From Lactiplantibacillus xiangfangensis (GTDB lineage Bacteria; Bacillota; Bacilli; Lactobacillales; Lactobacillaceae), in NCBI RefSeq assembly GCF_001438845.1, contig NZ_JQCL01000054.1, forward strand, positions 1-64,000: a stretch of DNA of 64,000 nucleotides, given 5' to 3'. A program made the position numbers and the translations under genes. Positions 1 through 8,993 of this stretch are shown here, in pieces (the stretch's first letter is position 1; every line of letters starts with the position of its first letter). The notes below the pieces were generated by a model. It made no database searches. It was not told where the DNA came from and saw only the letters and a list, made by a program, of their open reading frames with translations.

Positions 1-363
1 GATTTAGTCACGGAAACCTTTAATGCGGCCATTTTGGCGAATGGCGGTGTTAAGCCAAAAATCATCCACAGTGATCAAGGCTCAAGCTATACATCAGGAA
101 CATATAATAAGACTTTAGCTGGCGCCGGCGTGACACATAGCATGTCTCGGCCCGGCACACCGGGAGATAATAGTCCGATGGAAAGCTTGTGGAGCCACAT
201 GAAGACCGAATATTTCGATTTTAAGAACCCGTTATCGTTAGAAGAAATCATAACGATGATCGGTGATTTTATGGACTGGTATAACAATTCACGCCGCCAG
301 CCAACCTTAAAGGGCATGACCCCGGTCGAATACCGGAATCATGCCCTCGAGAAAATTGCCTAA
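1..363 (+). CDS. IS3-family transposase (orfB), C-terminal part, cut by window edge
   Basis: The frame is open from base 1, so this is the 3' part of a longer gene. It encodes the end of a DDE (rve-type) integrase core. The second catalytic Asp lies in a HSDQGSSY motif and the catalytic Glu in NSPMESLW, exactly 35 residues apart, as expected for the IS3 family (IS150-like orfB). The C-terminal integrase tail with YNxxRRQPTLKGMTPVEYR is also typical. The protein would cut and join the ends of its own insertion sequence. Upstream orfA and the left end lie outside the window, so whether the element is intact cannot be judged. A TTG at 34 is not a credible start. Confidence 0.93.
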   Translation, partial: DLVTETFNAAILANGGVKPKIIHSDQGSSYTSGTYNKTLAGAGVTHSMSRPGTPGDNSPMESLWSHMKTEYFDFKNPLSLEEIITMIGDFMDWYNNSRRQPTLKGMTPVEYRNHALEKIA

Positions 364-382
364 ACAATTTTAATTATTTGAT

Positions 383-401
383 TGTCTACTTGACACGGAG
401 C
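383..401. mobile_element. probable right end of the IS3-family element
   Basis: About 20 bases after the transposase stop codon there is a TGTCTACTTGACA-like stretch resembling the terminal repeats of IS150-group elements. The left end is outside the window, so the inverted repeat and any target duplication cannot be checked. Between here and 464 nothing else was seen. Confidence 0.4.
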
Positions 402-464
402 CGCGCCATTTTCTGATTGGCTTTTTGAATTTTGTCTCACAATCCCTGTTACAATCTAAATTAA

Positions 465-800
465 CTAGCCTTCTACAACTTTTTGCAACGCGTTCAGATC
501 CGCTTGCTGATTCAACACCGTGACCAGCTCACGGGTCTTTGGATCATAAGTCATCGAATCAAAAACGCTGACCGTCTTTGCTTGATCGCCCGTCACTGCC
601 ATTTGTAAGTCGGCTAACTTTGCAAAGACGTTAACTTTAGGCGCCGCGTCAAACATGGCCGCCATATCTGGTAACATCTCCGCGAGTGGTAACCGGTTCG
701 TATAATTGCCACTGTTAAAGTACGCCCGTAAACAGAACATCAAAATGGCCCGCTCGTACATCGACAATTTGCTCAATCGTTGCTTTAAATCTGATTTCAT
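465..800 (-). CDS. hypothetical protein, 111 aa
   Basis: I do not recognise this family. It is a small, soluble, mostly helical-looking protein with no signal peptide and no membrane segment. The start is supported by an AGGATGG ribosome binding site about 11 bases upstream. It is a single gene between an IS element and ppsA, in the same direction as ppsA but separated from it by a strong terminator (881-922), so it needs its own promoter in 801-880. No function is suggested by the context. Confidence 0.7.
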   Translation of the reverse strand: MKSDLKQRLSKLSMYERAILMFCLRAYFNSGNYTNRLPLAEMLPDMAAMFDAAPKVNVFAKLADLQMAVTGDQAKTVSVFDSMTYDPKTRELVTVLNQQADLNALQKVVEG

Positions 801-880
801 TATTAAACTACCATCCTAATTTTTGACTTCTAAATTATCATAGCACATTCTGGATTAATTTCTAAAAGGTCAAGTCATTA

Positions 881-922
881 AAAAGGAACCGCAAGCACAT
901 TCAATGCTTGCGGTTCCTTTTG
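881..922 (-). terminator. terminator downstream of ppsA
   Basis: AAAAGGAACCGCAAGCA pairs with TGCTTGCGGTTCCTTTT around a 7-base loop, with a T tract on the minus strand. It lies 22 bases past the ppsA stop codon. The A tract on the other side makes it potentially bidirectional. Confidence 0.9.
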
Positions 923-943
923 TGTTCACATTACTGAATTAGC

Positions 944-3346
944 TTATTTCCAATCGTAATCGGTGGGGTCTTGTAACCCGCGACCAGTTGCTTTGTCCAA
1001 CATGATCCGTTGTTCAAAGTGCGCCACGTTACGCTTCGTTTCTTTAACCATATCGGGGTTAACTGAAACGTAGTCAATGCCGCTTTGAATCAAGAAATTC
1101 GTGAAGTCAGGGAATTCCGATGGTGCTTGGCCACAAATTGAAACGGTCTTGCCATCTTTATGCGCCGTCTTAATCAAGTGGCGGATGGCCCGCTTAACGG
1201 CCAAGTTACGTTCGTCAAATAGACTAGCAACCGTGTCGTTATTCCGATCACAACCGAGTAGTAACATCGTCAAATCATTTGAGCCAATCGAGTAACCATC
1301 AATGAACTGATTAAACTTATCGGCCAAAATGATATTGGATGGAATCTCGGCCATCATGTAAACCTTGAAGTCCGCATTACGAACTAAACCTTGGTCCCGC
1401 ATGATATCGGTAACCTTTTGTGCTTCATCAACGGTCCGGACAAACGGAATCATCACGTTTAGATTCTTCAGCCCAAATTCGTTACGAACTTTCTTAACTG
1501 CTTCTAATTCAAGCTTGAAGGCATTGATGTACTTCGGATCGTAGTAACGAGAAGCACCCCGCCAACCTAATAAGTCCGCTGGTTCGTGCGGTTCAAACTT
1601 TTCGCCGCCCTTGAGCTTCCGGTATTCACTCGACTTAAAGTCGGATAACCGTAAGACAACGGGCCGTGGCGCCATAGCACGGGCAACTTTGGAAATCCCA
1701 TCAGCTAACATATCAACCACTTTTTCAGGGTGGCCCTCTTCAATTAAGTAGAGTGGGTGTTCATGAATGTAGGTCGTCCAGAGGAATTCTTCACGCATCA
1801 AGCCAATCCCGTCAGCCGGCAAGGTCGCATACTTTTCAGCTAATTCCGGGTCGCCTAAGTTCATCATGACACCGGTAGCAGTTGGCGCAAACGTCTCAGC
1901 CGCAACCACTTGAGCACCAGCCTGAGCAGTTGGAGTAGTCTTCTTGAGGAGACTTTCAACTTTGCCTGAATAAACGACCCCGTTTTTAGCATCTACGGTG
2001 ACCACATCACCGGTCTTTAAGACGTCAGTCGCCGCAACGTGCCGACTTTCCGTCCCAACGATACATGGAATCTGCATTTCCCGGGAAACAATGGCCGCGT
2101 GACAGGTCATCCCACCGTTATTAGTAACAATGGCCGCCGCCTTCTTCATTGCGGGAACCCAGTCAGGTGAAGTCATCAAGGTAACTAACACTTCGCCCTT
2201 CTTGAATTTATCGATATCCTTCGGGTTGTCAATGACGTGCACAACCCCACTCGCTAAGCCGGGACTAGCAGGTAATCCCCGGACAACAACTTTTGCATCA
2301 GATTCCGCAACCACGTTATCATCTCCATCAGTACTTGCCTGGTTCTTATTCCGTTGTGACCAAACTGTTTCCGGACGCGCTTGCACGATCCATAGCCGGT
2401 TCGTGTTGGTGTCCAAAGCATATTCCATATCCATGTAGCAGCCGTAATGCTTTTCGATTTCTTTGGCATAACCGGCCAATTCCAAGACCTGACTGTCCGT
2501 CAGAACTTGCTTATCTTGTAAGTCGGCGGGAACAGGTTGTTCCTTTGTCCCACCATTCGTGACCCGCATGAGTTCAACGGGTTGTTTTACAATACTTCTT
2601 TCAACGATTTTCATGGACGCTTTATCCACAACAAAGTGGTTTGGTGTCACTTTACCTAAAACGATGTATTCGCCAAGACCCCGAATACCATCAATCACAA
2701 TTTTAGTATCGTCGCCATTCGCAACGTTGACTGAGAACATAATCCCCGAAGCCTTTGAGAAGACCATCATTTGAACGGCCGCTGACAACGCAACCTTTTC
2801 ATAAGGGAAGTTCTGCTTGTGACGATAGTAAGTGGCCCGGTCAGTGAACAAGGATGAATAACATTCTTGTACCCGATTGACGACGTCGGCCGCCCCTTTA
2901 ATATTCAAGTACGATTCCTGTTGACCCGCAAACGAAGCGTTCGGTAAATCTTCCGCCGTAGCTGACGAACGAATCGCAACGAACGGATCAGCTTGACCAA
3001 CCTTGTCAGCCAGATCAACGTACGCTTTTTGAATATCGTTCGCTAAATCCGTTGGCATCGTGGCCCCCACGATTAAGTTCCGAATCTGCTCACAAGTGGC
3101 GTGCAGTTCATCTGAATCTTCATAGTCGTTAATTCCTTTTAACAAGGTATTAACTTTGTCATTTAATCCCGTTGCCTCCATAAAGTAACGATATGCACGG
3201 GCGGTGGTTGCAAAGCCATAAGGTACTGGCACATCCATCGAAGAAGTCATTTCCCCTAGCGAAGACGACTTCCCACCTACTAAATTAACATCTTGACGAT
3301 GTAATTCATTAAACCATAAGACGTTTGCTGTTTCGCGTTTACTCAT
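944..3346 (-). CDS. ppsA: phosphoenolpyruvate synthase (pyruvate, water dikinase)
   Basis: This 800-aa protein has the normal length and order of a PEP synthase: an N-terminal ATP-grasp nucleotide-binding domain (VNLVGGKSSSLGEM at the start, AIRSSATAEDLPNASFAGQ near residue 125), a central swivelling phosphohistidine domain (GGMTCHAAIVSR, His416) and a C-terminal PEP/pyruvate-binding barrel (SIGSNDLTMLLLGCDR, CGQAPS). It converts pyruvate, ATP and water to PEP, AMP and phosphate in the cytoplasm, the entry to gluconeogenesis from lactate or pyruvate. It stands alone with its own promoter and terminator. A consensus cre site at the predicted transcription start implies CcpA repression when preferred sugar is present. 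The start follows a CAAGGGGG ribosome binding site. Confidence 0.96.
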   Translation of the reverse strand: MSKRETANVLWFNELHRQDVNLVGGKSSSLGEMTSSMDVPVPYGFATTARAYRYFMEATGLNDKVNTLLKGINDYEDSDELHATCEQIRNLIVGATMPTDLANDIQKAYVDLADKVGQADPFVAIRSSATAEDLPNASFAGQQESYLNIKGAADVVNRVQECYSSLFTDRATYYRHKQNFPYEKVALSAAVQMMVFSKASGIMFSVNVANGDDTKIVIDGIRGLGEYIVLGKVTPNHFVVDKASMKIVERSIVKQPVELMRVTNGGTKEQPVPADLQDKQVLTDSQVLELAGYAKEIEKHYGCYMDMEYALDTNTNRLWIVQARPETVWSQRNKNQASTDGDDNVVAESDAKVVVRGLPASPGLASGVVHVIDNPKDIDKFKKGEVLVTLMTSPDWVPAMKKAAAIVTNNGGMTCHAAIVSREMQIPCIVGTESRHVAATDVLKTGDVVTVDAKNGVVYSGKVESLLKKTTPTAQAGAQVVAAETFAPTATGVMMNLGDPELAEKYATLPADGIGLMREEFLWTTYIHEHPLYLIEEGHPEKVVDMLADGISKVARAMAPRPVVLRLSDFKSSEYRKLKGGEKFEPHEPADLLGWRGASRYYDPKYINAFKLELEAVKKVRNEFGLKNLNVMIPFVRTVDEAQKVTDIMRDQGLVRNADFKVYMMAEIPSNIILADKFNQFIDGYSIGSNDLTMLLLGCDRNNDTVASLFDERNLAVKRAIRHLIKTAHKDGKTVSICGQAPSEFPDFTNFLIQSGIDYVSVNPDMVKETKRNVAHFEQRIMLDKATGRGLQDPTDYDWK

Positions 3347-3420
3347 GATATTGCCCCCTTGTAACTGTTAACATCAAATTCAGTCAAATAAAGTCAAATA
3401 CAACCAAATCAAGCCAAACT

Positions 3421-3435
3421 ATGAAAGCGTTTCCA
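3421..3435. promoter_or_regulatory. cre site (CcpA) of ppsA
   Basis: ATGAAAGCGTTTCCA fits the consensus WTGNAANCGNWWNCA at every position. It begins about 12 bases downstream of the predicted -10 box of ppsA, covering the transcription start, a position where CcpA would repress. Confidence 0.85.
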
Positions 3436-3446
3436 TTTACAACTAC

Positions 3447-3475
3447 ATTGTAGTTCACTTTCTCACAAAGTTCAA
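3447..3475 (-). promoter_or_regulatory. ppsA promoter with palindromic -10 region
   Basis: On the minus strand TTGAAC and TACAAT are separated by exactly 17 bases. The -10 box lies inside a perfect palindrome with arms AACTACA and TGTAGTT (3441-3455, one-base centre), which could be the operator of a second regulator. Which protein would bind is unknown. Confidence 0.7.
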
Positions 3476-3748
3476 AGCAGTTTTCGACATTTTAAGCTTA
3501 ATTTTTTATTAAAATAGCTAAGCCTAATCATGTCAACATTTATCAATAAAATTTAGTTTTACGCCGGACTAATCCTTCACAGACTTAAGTTAACGGTTGG
3601 CCTGGATTGCCTAGTTCACGCCCACCTTTTAATAATTTATATGCCGAAAATAATGAGGCTTGATCGTTTAAATTATGAAAGCCAAGCCACTGTCCACACC
3701 TGGTTTTCACCACCTCAAACCAGTTGATTATCTTCAGCTGGCAGGTTA

Positions 3749-3764
3749 GAGTTAAATGTAACTC
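3749..3764. promoter_or_regulatory. inverted repeat upstream of the MerR gene
   Basis: GAGTTA and TAACTC flank four bases, 54 bases before the merR start. A MerR-family regulator usually binds such a dyad in its own promoter, so this is a candidate operator. I could not assign -35 and -10 boxes with confidence. The rest of 3476-3748 shows no gene. Confidence 0.35.
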
Positions 3765-3817
3765 AAAATTGGTTTTCTATCGTAACTACATCATTAATCT
3801 GAAAAGGAAGTTAATTC

Positions 3818-4300
3818 ATGCAATATTCTATTGGTCAAGTCGCCGAAAAGTTAGCTATTAGCACCTACACCCTCCGCTATTACGACCGGGAAGGCTTGTT
3901 ACCTTTTGTTGACCGTAATCAATCTGGGCGGCGCGTTTTCAAAGACGCCGACTTCAATTACCTAGAAACCATCAGCTGTCTAAAAGAAGCGGGGCTCCCC
4001 GTCAAACAGATTGCGAGTTTCATTAAACTTTGCCTTGATGGCGACCGTACCTTGGCCGACCGCTACGACTTTTTAACCGAACAGGAAAGCGACTTAGAAG
4101 CTAAAATGGCAACTCTTCAACACAGCCTCGACTTTTTGCGCTGGAAAAAATGGTACTACAAACGTGCACTTCAAGCCGGGACCGAAACCGTCAACTACAC
4201 CCCTGGGACTACCGAAACGGACCCCGAACTCAAAGCTAAGTTCGACCAATTGGTTGCTGATGGCGCCGATCCTCAGGAATTAGGAAAAATTGATCAGTAA
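3818..4300 (+). CDS. MerR-family transcriptional regulator
   Basis: The 160-aa protein starts with the classical MerR winged-helix signature (YSIGQVAEKLAISTYTLRYYDREGLLPF, here residues 3-30), followed by GRRVFKDADF and a long coiled-coil dimerisation helix around residues 80-120. There are no conserved metal-binding cysteines, so it resembles the organic-compound or stress-sensing branch rather than metal sensors. The start has an AAAAGGAAG ribosome binding site. It faces away from ppsA. The 470-base gap between them holds both promoters. A link to ppsA is possible but only positional. A copy of the structured repeat begins 45 bases after its stop codon. Confidence 0.9.
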   Translation: MQYSIGQVAEKLAISTYTLRYYDREGLLPFVDRNQSGRRVFKDADFNYLETISCLKEAGLPVKQIASFIKLCLDGDRTLADRYDFLTEQESDLEAKMATLQHSLDFLRWKKWYYKRALQAGTETVNYTPGTTETDPELKAKFDQLVADGADPQELGKIDQ

Positions 4301-4344
4301 GCCATATTCTGATTGATGAAATAATAATTTAGATTTTAACTACG

Positions 4345-4716
4345 GGTTGAAAAGTCTAAAATTGCTATTAACACCGTAACAATGGCGATGGTTATTCCTA
4401 AATTATCCACTTCGGCGGACAGAACCGATGTGCTATTGTTATTATTATCGGATAATCGGAGGCTGCCACTGATGGCATCGGTCGTGAAGGTGGTCTTAGG
4501 CCGGTGATTTTTCCGGACTTAGACCACGGACGGTCTGGAACAATTGCGTATTTTGCAACTGTCCCAGCGAGGGGTGAGACCGCTCTTTGGCTTACCCCGG
4601 TCCCACGGCCGCATGTCGTCAGTGGCAACCGGACTAACTCACAAGTAGTTAATTTGTATTAGTTTAAATACTGATACAACAGTAATCAATCCCTAAATTC
4701 AACTTTCAACCTTTAG
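4345..4716 (+). repeat. structured intergenic repeat, copy A
   Basis: One of seven related copies in this window. A short remnant of the left hairpin module (CGGCGGACAGAACC near 4410) is followed by the cloverleaf module at 4457-4633. There an outer stem encloses three hairpins: GTGGTCTTAGGCCGG with CCGGACTTAGACCAC, ACAATTGC with GCAACTGT, and GGGGTGAG with CTTACCCC. The element starts with GGGTTGAAAA and ends with TTTCAACCTTTAG, an imperfect terminal inverted repeat. TTTAGATTT occurs on both sides, a possible target duplication. It lies between the MerR gene and the deo operon terminator. The minus-strand reading frame inside it is a by-product of the palindrome, not a gene. Confidence 0.8.
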
Positions 4717-4721
4717 ATTTC

Positions 4722-4771
4722 AAAAAAGCTGACCAGAAATTCTCAACAACGAGAACTTCCGGTCAGCTTTT
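4722..4771 (-). terminator. terminator of the deoxyribose operon
   Basis: AAAAGCTGACC...TTCTC pairs with GAGAA...GGTCAGCTTTT around a short loop. It lies 27 bases past the kinase stop codon. The T and A tracts suggest it can work in both directions and so may also end the merR transcript. Confidence 0.85.
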
Positions 4772-4797
4772 ATATTATATTCAGAACCACAATGTGT

Positions 4798-5718
4798 TTA
4801 GACGGATTGAACCAACATATCCGTTAATTCTTCCTTAGTTGGGTAAGACTTTTGCGTCCCCTTCTTAGTGACAGTCATTGCAGCGTATTGATTAGCATGT
4901 TGTAAAGCAGTTGGGACATCTTCGCCCGCTGCGTAGTAGTGTGAGAAGCTTCCGATAAAGGAATCGCCGGCACCAGTTGTATCCACGGCCTTGACCTTCA
5001 TCCCGGCGACAATTTCGGAATGGCCTTCCGTTACCCAGAGGGCACCCTTACTACCTAAGGTGATGATCAAGTTCCCAACACCCCGTTGGATAAGGTTATC
5101 AGCGGCTAACTTAATTTCATCTAAGTTGTTCGTTGGCATTCCCGTTAACGTAGCCAATTCAGTTTCATTAGGGGTGAAGAACGCCACCTTGGAAACATAG
5201 TCAATATTCAAGTCCTCGTTAGCCGGTGCGGGATTTAATAAGACGGGCACACCGTACTTCACGCCTAAATCAATGGCATGATAGTTCGTTTCTAAGGCAA
5301 TTTCTTGTTGTAAAACGATTAACTTGGAGTTCTTAATCAAATCAACCTTTTCATCAAGCACGGCTGGAGTTAATTCTTTATTGGCCCCTTTGATGATCAA
5401 AATCCGGTTATCACTAGTTGGGTCAACAAAGATTGGCGCAACACCACTAGCTTGATGACCAATACCGATGCCATCCGTTCTGATACCACTTGATTCATAG
5501 TTTGCTAACTGTTGTTTTCCAAAGTCATCGTTACCGACCATGGTAATGAAGTTAACGTCAGAACCAAGCCGGGCTGCGGCGATGGCTTGGTTCGCCCCTT
5601 TACCACCAAAACCCATACTGAATTCTGGTGCTTCGATCGTTTCGCCTTCGATTGGCATCCGATCAACGTAGGCGGTTAAATCAATCATATTTGAACCGAT
5701 TACTGTAATATCTGCCAT
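4798..5718 (-). CDS. PfkB-family sugar kinase, probable deoxyribokinase (ribokinase-like)
   Basis: A 306-aa ribokinase-type PfkB kinase: N-terminal signature GFGGKGANQAIAAARLG near residue 38 and the ATP/anion-hole motif TTGAGDSF with catalytic Asp252. By sequence alone it would be called RbsK (D-ribose to ribose 5-phosphate). It is the last gene of an operon with deoC, a FucP-type permease and a DeoX-like protein, which is the gene content of the Salmonella deoQKPX deoxyribose locus. I therefore infer that it makes 2-deoxyribose 5-phosphate, the substrate of DeoC. Start: AAGGAGGC ribosome binding site. A role in ribose use is the main alternative. Confidence 0.85.
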   Translation of the reverse strand: MADITVIGSNMIDLTAYVDRMPIEGETIEAPEFSMGFGGKGANQAIAAARLGSDVNFITMVGNDDFGKQQLANYESSGIRTDGIGIGHQASGVAPIFVDPTSDNRILIIKGANKELTPAVLDEKVDLIKNSKLIVLQQEIALETNYHAIDLGVKYGVPVLLNPAPANEDLNIDYVSKVAFFTPNETELATLTGMPTNNLDEIKLAADNLIQRGVGNLIITLGSKGALWVTEGHSEIVAGMKVKAVDTTGAGDSFIGSFSHYYAAGEDVPTALQHANQYAAMTVTKKGTQKSYPTKEELTDMLVQSV

Positions 5719-5731
5719 AAGTGTTGCCTCC

Positions 5732-6748
5732 TTAATTTTCCAAACCAGTTGTGACGCTGAAATGACGTTGTTCCATTGGCTTCAGTTGAATTAATGTGCC
5801 AGCCTTTTCCGCTGCGTGCTTACCTTCAGGGGTACTCGTCCCTGGTAAGGCGAAAGCTGCGACTTGCTGGTCAGCGTTGTATAAGATCCAGCGCGTTGCG
5901 ATTGGAAATTGGCTGGTCTTAAATTTAGTCAAGAAGTTATGTTGTTCATTCAAATGTAGTCTGAATTCAGCAACATCAGTGAACTTGGCCAGGTCCTTAG
6001 AGAAGAACACGATTTCTGGATCGTAGTGATCAGGATCATCAAGCTGATTGATCAATTCACCACTCGCCTTAAGTTTATCATTATACGCTAACCAATCTGG
6101 TGTTGGGTGCACATGACTTGGCACCGTTTGCCGTAATTGGAACGCTTCGTCTGGTAAGTTTTGTTCGATCCGACCATTTTCAGCGTAGGCATAATTCATA
6201 TGGCACATGTATTGTAATGGCATTGGTTGATATTTAGACAAGTTCGTCACGCTCAAATTGATATCAAATAAGCCGGAATCTTTACGCATCATTACTGAAG
6301 GTTCGCTCAGGTAGTGGTCCCCAAAGCCCTTAACGTATTCAAAATCAGAATGAATGGTGAGCGTTCCGTCACCTAACGTTAAGTAGGCGTGGTCCATCTT
6401 GCTCGTTGGAAATTCGCCGTGTAATTGATAATCATCTTCTGGGGCCGGTGTCCCATTTCCTAACAAGCCGGAAGTAAATTGGAAACAGCCGTACGTATCA
6501 GCGATGCCCTCACCTGGAAGTGGTTGGGAGAACATGTCCTTCATCTTTAATGAAATACCATCAAAAATCGCGTCCCAAATAATCAGGCCCATGAATGGTA
6601 ATACAACTAAGTGACCACGGCTATTATCGATCCGCAAGCCTTCAACACTTGAAGGGTACGTAAAGGTCGTCGCTTTAAAATCGTCATCTTGGTACAAAAC
6701 TTTTTCTGCTTCCCCAAACATCGCATGGGTTAAATTGATTTTTTTCAT
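5732..6748 (-). CDS. DUF4432 protein, DeoX-like (aldose-1-epimerase fold)
   Basis: A 338-aa protein of the DUF4432 family, related to galactose mutarotases. Aldose-epimerase-like features are a beta-rich body and the segments GCFQFTSGLLGNG and LHGEFPTSKMDHAYL (a His near residue 109). Its length matches DeoX of the enterobacterial deoxyribose operon. A mutarotase supplying the right anomer of deoxyribose to the kinase is a reasonable guess but has not been shown by anything here. It is cotranscribed: 12 bases separate it from the permease upstream and 13 from the kinase downstream. The start has an AAGGAG-type ribosome binding site. Confidence 0.8.
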   Translation of the reverse strand: MKKINLTHAMFGEAEKVLYQDDDFKATTFTYPSSVEGLRIDNSRGHLVVLPFMGLIIWDAIFDGISLKMKDMFSQPLPGEGIADTYGCFQFTSGLLGNGTPAPEDDYQLHGEFPTSKMDHAYLTLGDGTLTIHSDFEYVKGFGDHYLSEPSVMMRKDSGLFDINLSVTNLSKYQPMPLQYMCHMNYAYAENGRIEQNLPDEAFQLRQTVPSHVHPTPDWLAYNDKLKASGELINQLDDPDHYDPEIVFFSKDLAKFTDVAEFRLHLNEQHNFLTKFKTSQFPIATRWILYNADQQVAAFALPGTSTPEGKHAAEKAGTLIQLKPMEQRHFSVTTGLEN

Positions 6749-6760
6749 TTTAATTACTCC

Positions 6761-8128
6761 TTAATTTGCAACGCGTTGATGTTTTCGATAGTAGTCATAC
6801 GCATAGATGCCTACAACCGCAAAACTAATAACATTAACAATGAATGACAGTGAAATTGAGCCGGTCATATCAGCAACCGCACCTTGAATCAAAGGTGATA
6901 CGGCCCCACCAATAATTGACATTACGACAATGGCACCGGCAGTTTCGGTATACCGTTTGTCTTTAACGGTATCCAAAGTTTGTGAATAAATGGTTGGCCA
7001 ACCTGGGCCGAATAAACCGCTTGCAAGAATGGCGAAATAAATTGCCGTGATGTTTGGCACTAACATGACATAAACTAACGCCAGAACACCAACTACGGAG
7101 AAGCCCATTAAGACTTGCGATGACTTGAACCGTTTCATGAGACTAGTGGCAATGATTTTACCTAAGAAGAAGGCAATGTAGCTGTAAACCATGAAGGTGG
7201 ACGCATCACGCTCAGTAATGGTTTTAGAGAAACTCATTGCTAAAGTGATCGTGAAAGACCAAACGGCAGTCTGCATGCCCATGTAGACAAACTCAGTCCC
7301 AATCCCTTTCATGAACTCCTTGTTATGAATCAGGTAGTTCAAGGTTTCGCCAATTTTAGCGTCGGCGACCTTCTTAGCGCCCTTGGCAGCGTGTGGTCGG
7401 CCACTTGGAAATTGCGTTAAAGCAAACAGTAACATCCCAATAATCAGTACGACAATGATGTACTTATATGGTAGTAACGTTTGTTGGAGCATCTTTTGTC
7501 CGTAAGCTAGCCGTTCTGCTCCGTGCATCTTGGCCATCGTAGATTCCAGGCTAGCGCCGTCATTAAAGACTAAGTACTTTCCTAATAGGATCCCGGCTAC
7601 GGCACCAATTGGATAAAAGATTTGTGAAATGTTCAAGCGAACCGTTGATGCTGACTTAGGTCCCATCAACGTGGAAAACGTATTGGCGCTAGTCTCTAGG
7701 AAGCTCAATCCACACGCAATGGCGAATAAAGCGACCAAGAACACGCCGTAAGTGGCTAAGTGTGATGCTGGGAAGAATAGCCAACATCCGACCGTATAGA
7801 GCGTTAATCCCATTAAAATCGCAAACTTATAGGAAGTCTTTTTAATGATTCGACTAGCCGGAATGGCTAAAACGAAGTATCCCAGGTAGAACGCACTGTT
7901 AACGAAGGCACTCGCAGCATTACTCAGGGTAAAGATCGTTTTAAACTGAGTAATTAAGATGTTATTTAAACTAGCGGCGGCGGCCCATAGCGGAATTAAA
8001 AGTGACAGGAGCATAAATTGAAAGATCGGTGTGCGGTCTAAGTAACCATCCTCTAATTCCTTAGCACGTAACTTGATAAGCCCAAATCCGTGCTTGGGTT
8101 CAACCGACCCGTTGATTGGTTTTTCCAT
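6761..8128 (-). CDS. FucP-type MFS sugar:proton symporter, probable deoxyribose permease
   Basis: A 455-aa membrane protein with about 12 hydrophobic segments. It matches the fucose permease (FucP) branch of the major facilitator superfamily by length and by motifs such as the conserved SFLETSANTFSTLMG (residues about 142-156). FucP relatives import L-fucose, and in the Salmonella deo locus (DeoP) 2-deoxy-D-ribose. The neighbours deoC, kinase and DeoX-like protein point to deoxyribose. Start: GGAGGGG ribosome binding site. A 150-base gap separates it from deoC and contains a cre-like site, so partly independent control is possible. Confidence 0.88.
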   Translation of the reverse strand: MEKPINGSVEPKHGFGLIKLRAKELEDGYLDRTPIFQFMLLSLLIPLWAAAASLNNILITQFKTIFTLSNAASAFVNSAFYLGYFVLAIPASRIIKKTSYKFAILMGLTLYTVGCWLFFPASHLATYGVFLVALFAIACGLSFLETSANTFSTLMGPKSASTVRLNISQIFYPIGAVAGILLGKYLVFNDGASLESTMAKMHGAERLAYGQKMLQQTLLPYKYIIVVLIIGMLLFALTQFPSGRPHAAKGAKKVADAKIGETLNYLIHNKEFMKGIGTEFVYMGMQTAVWSFTITLAMSFSKTITERDASTFMVYSYIAFFLGKIIATSLMKRFKSSQVLMGFSVVGVLALVYVMLVPNITAIYFAILASGLFGPGWPTIYSQTLDTVKDKRYTETAGAIVVMSIIGGAVSPLIQGAVADMTGSISLSFIVNVISFAVVGIYAYDYYRKHQRVAN

Positions 8129-8222
8129 TTGTATCGATCCCCTCCACGTTTAAGTTGAATTCCAAGCACATGGCGCTTGTCATTCTTAAGCTTCAATCGA
8201 CTGATCTTGTCGACCAGCGCAT

Positions 8223-8237
8223 TTACAGCGCTTACAT
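8223..8237. promoter_or_regulatory. cre-like site between deoC and the permease gene
   Basis: On the minus strand ATGTAAGCGCTGTAA matches the cre consensus except in the right half (two mismatches). It lies about 95 bases upstream of the permease start. CcpA control of deoxyribose use would be expected, but this is a weak site. Confidence 0.4.
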
Positions 8238-8280
8238 CTATGTGTTTAAATCAAGCCGTTTAATAACGGCCATAATAACT

Positions 8281-8931
8281 TTAAGCTTTACCGATAATCT
8301 TCATGCTGGCACTAACCCCTAATCGCGAGGCACCGGCGTCTAACATGGCTTGCGCTTCTTCAGCAGAGTGAATACCACCAGAAGCCTTCACTTTAATACG
8401 ATCACCAACGGCTGCCTTCATTAATTCAACGTCGTGTACCGCTGCGCCCCGTTTTGAGAATCCGGTGGAAGTCTTAACGAAGTCTGCGCCGCCCTTAGCA
8501 ACAATATCGCTAGCTTGACTAATTTCGTCATCCGTTAAAAGTGCCGTTTCGATAATGACCTTCACGAGCTTGCCTGCTTGATGGCCCGTTTCAACGACTG
8601 CTTCAATATCTTTTTGAACGATATCCATGTGGCCCGACTTGAATTCACCGATATTCATCACCATGTCAAGTTCATCGACACCGTCTTGAATAGCTTGCTT
8701 GCTTTCCGCAACTTTAATCGCAGTTGTATTGGCACCCAGTGGGAATCCAATCACGCACGCCGTTTTAACATCAGAACCTGCTAATTGCGTATGTACGTGG
8801 TTCACCCAGTATGGATTGACCATTACTGAGAAGAAATGATTGTCTAAAGCTTCCTTGGTCACCCGGTCAATCTGTGCTTCGGTTGCCTCCGGATTTAATA
8901 ATGTATGGTCGAGATAATGATTTAATGTCAT
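8281..8931 (-). CDS. deoC: deoxyribose-phosphate aldolase
   Basis: A 216-aa class I aldolase, normal length for DERA. The Schiff-base lysine is K153 in DFVKTSTGF, the second active-site lysine is K182 in KVKASGGI, and the catalytic Asp is D89 in DELDMVMNIG. It splits 2-deoxyribose 5-phosphate into glyceraldehyde 3-phosphate and acetaldehyde in the cytoplasm. It is first in the operon and divergent from the regulator. The promoter has TTTACA and TATGAT 17 bases apart with a regulator half-site in the spacer. The AAGGGG ribosome binding site supports the start. Confidence 0.97.
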   Translation of the reverse strand: MTLNHYLDHTLLNPEATEAQIDRVTKEALDNHFFSVMVNPYWVNHVHTQLAGSDVKTACVIGFPLGANTTAIKVAESKQAIQDGVDELDMVMNIGEFKSGHMDIVQKDIEAVVETGHQAGKLVKVIIETALLTDDEISQASDIVAKGGADFVKTSTGFSKRGAAVHDVELMKAAVGDRIKVKASGGIHSAEEAQAMLDAGASRLGVSASMKIIGKA

Positions 8932-8964
8932 GCTTTTGAAACCCCTTTCTTTTTCAACAAAATC

Positions 8965-8993
8965 ATCATACCAAGCTTTTGAACATTTGTAAA
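8965..8993 (-). promoter_or_regulatory. promoter of the deo operon
   Basis: Minus-strand TTTACA, a 17-base spacer, then TATGAT, about 35 bases before the deoC start codon. The half-site TGTTCA (ATGTTCA on this strand) sits in the spacer, so regulator binding would block RNA polymerase. Confidence 0.75.
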
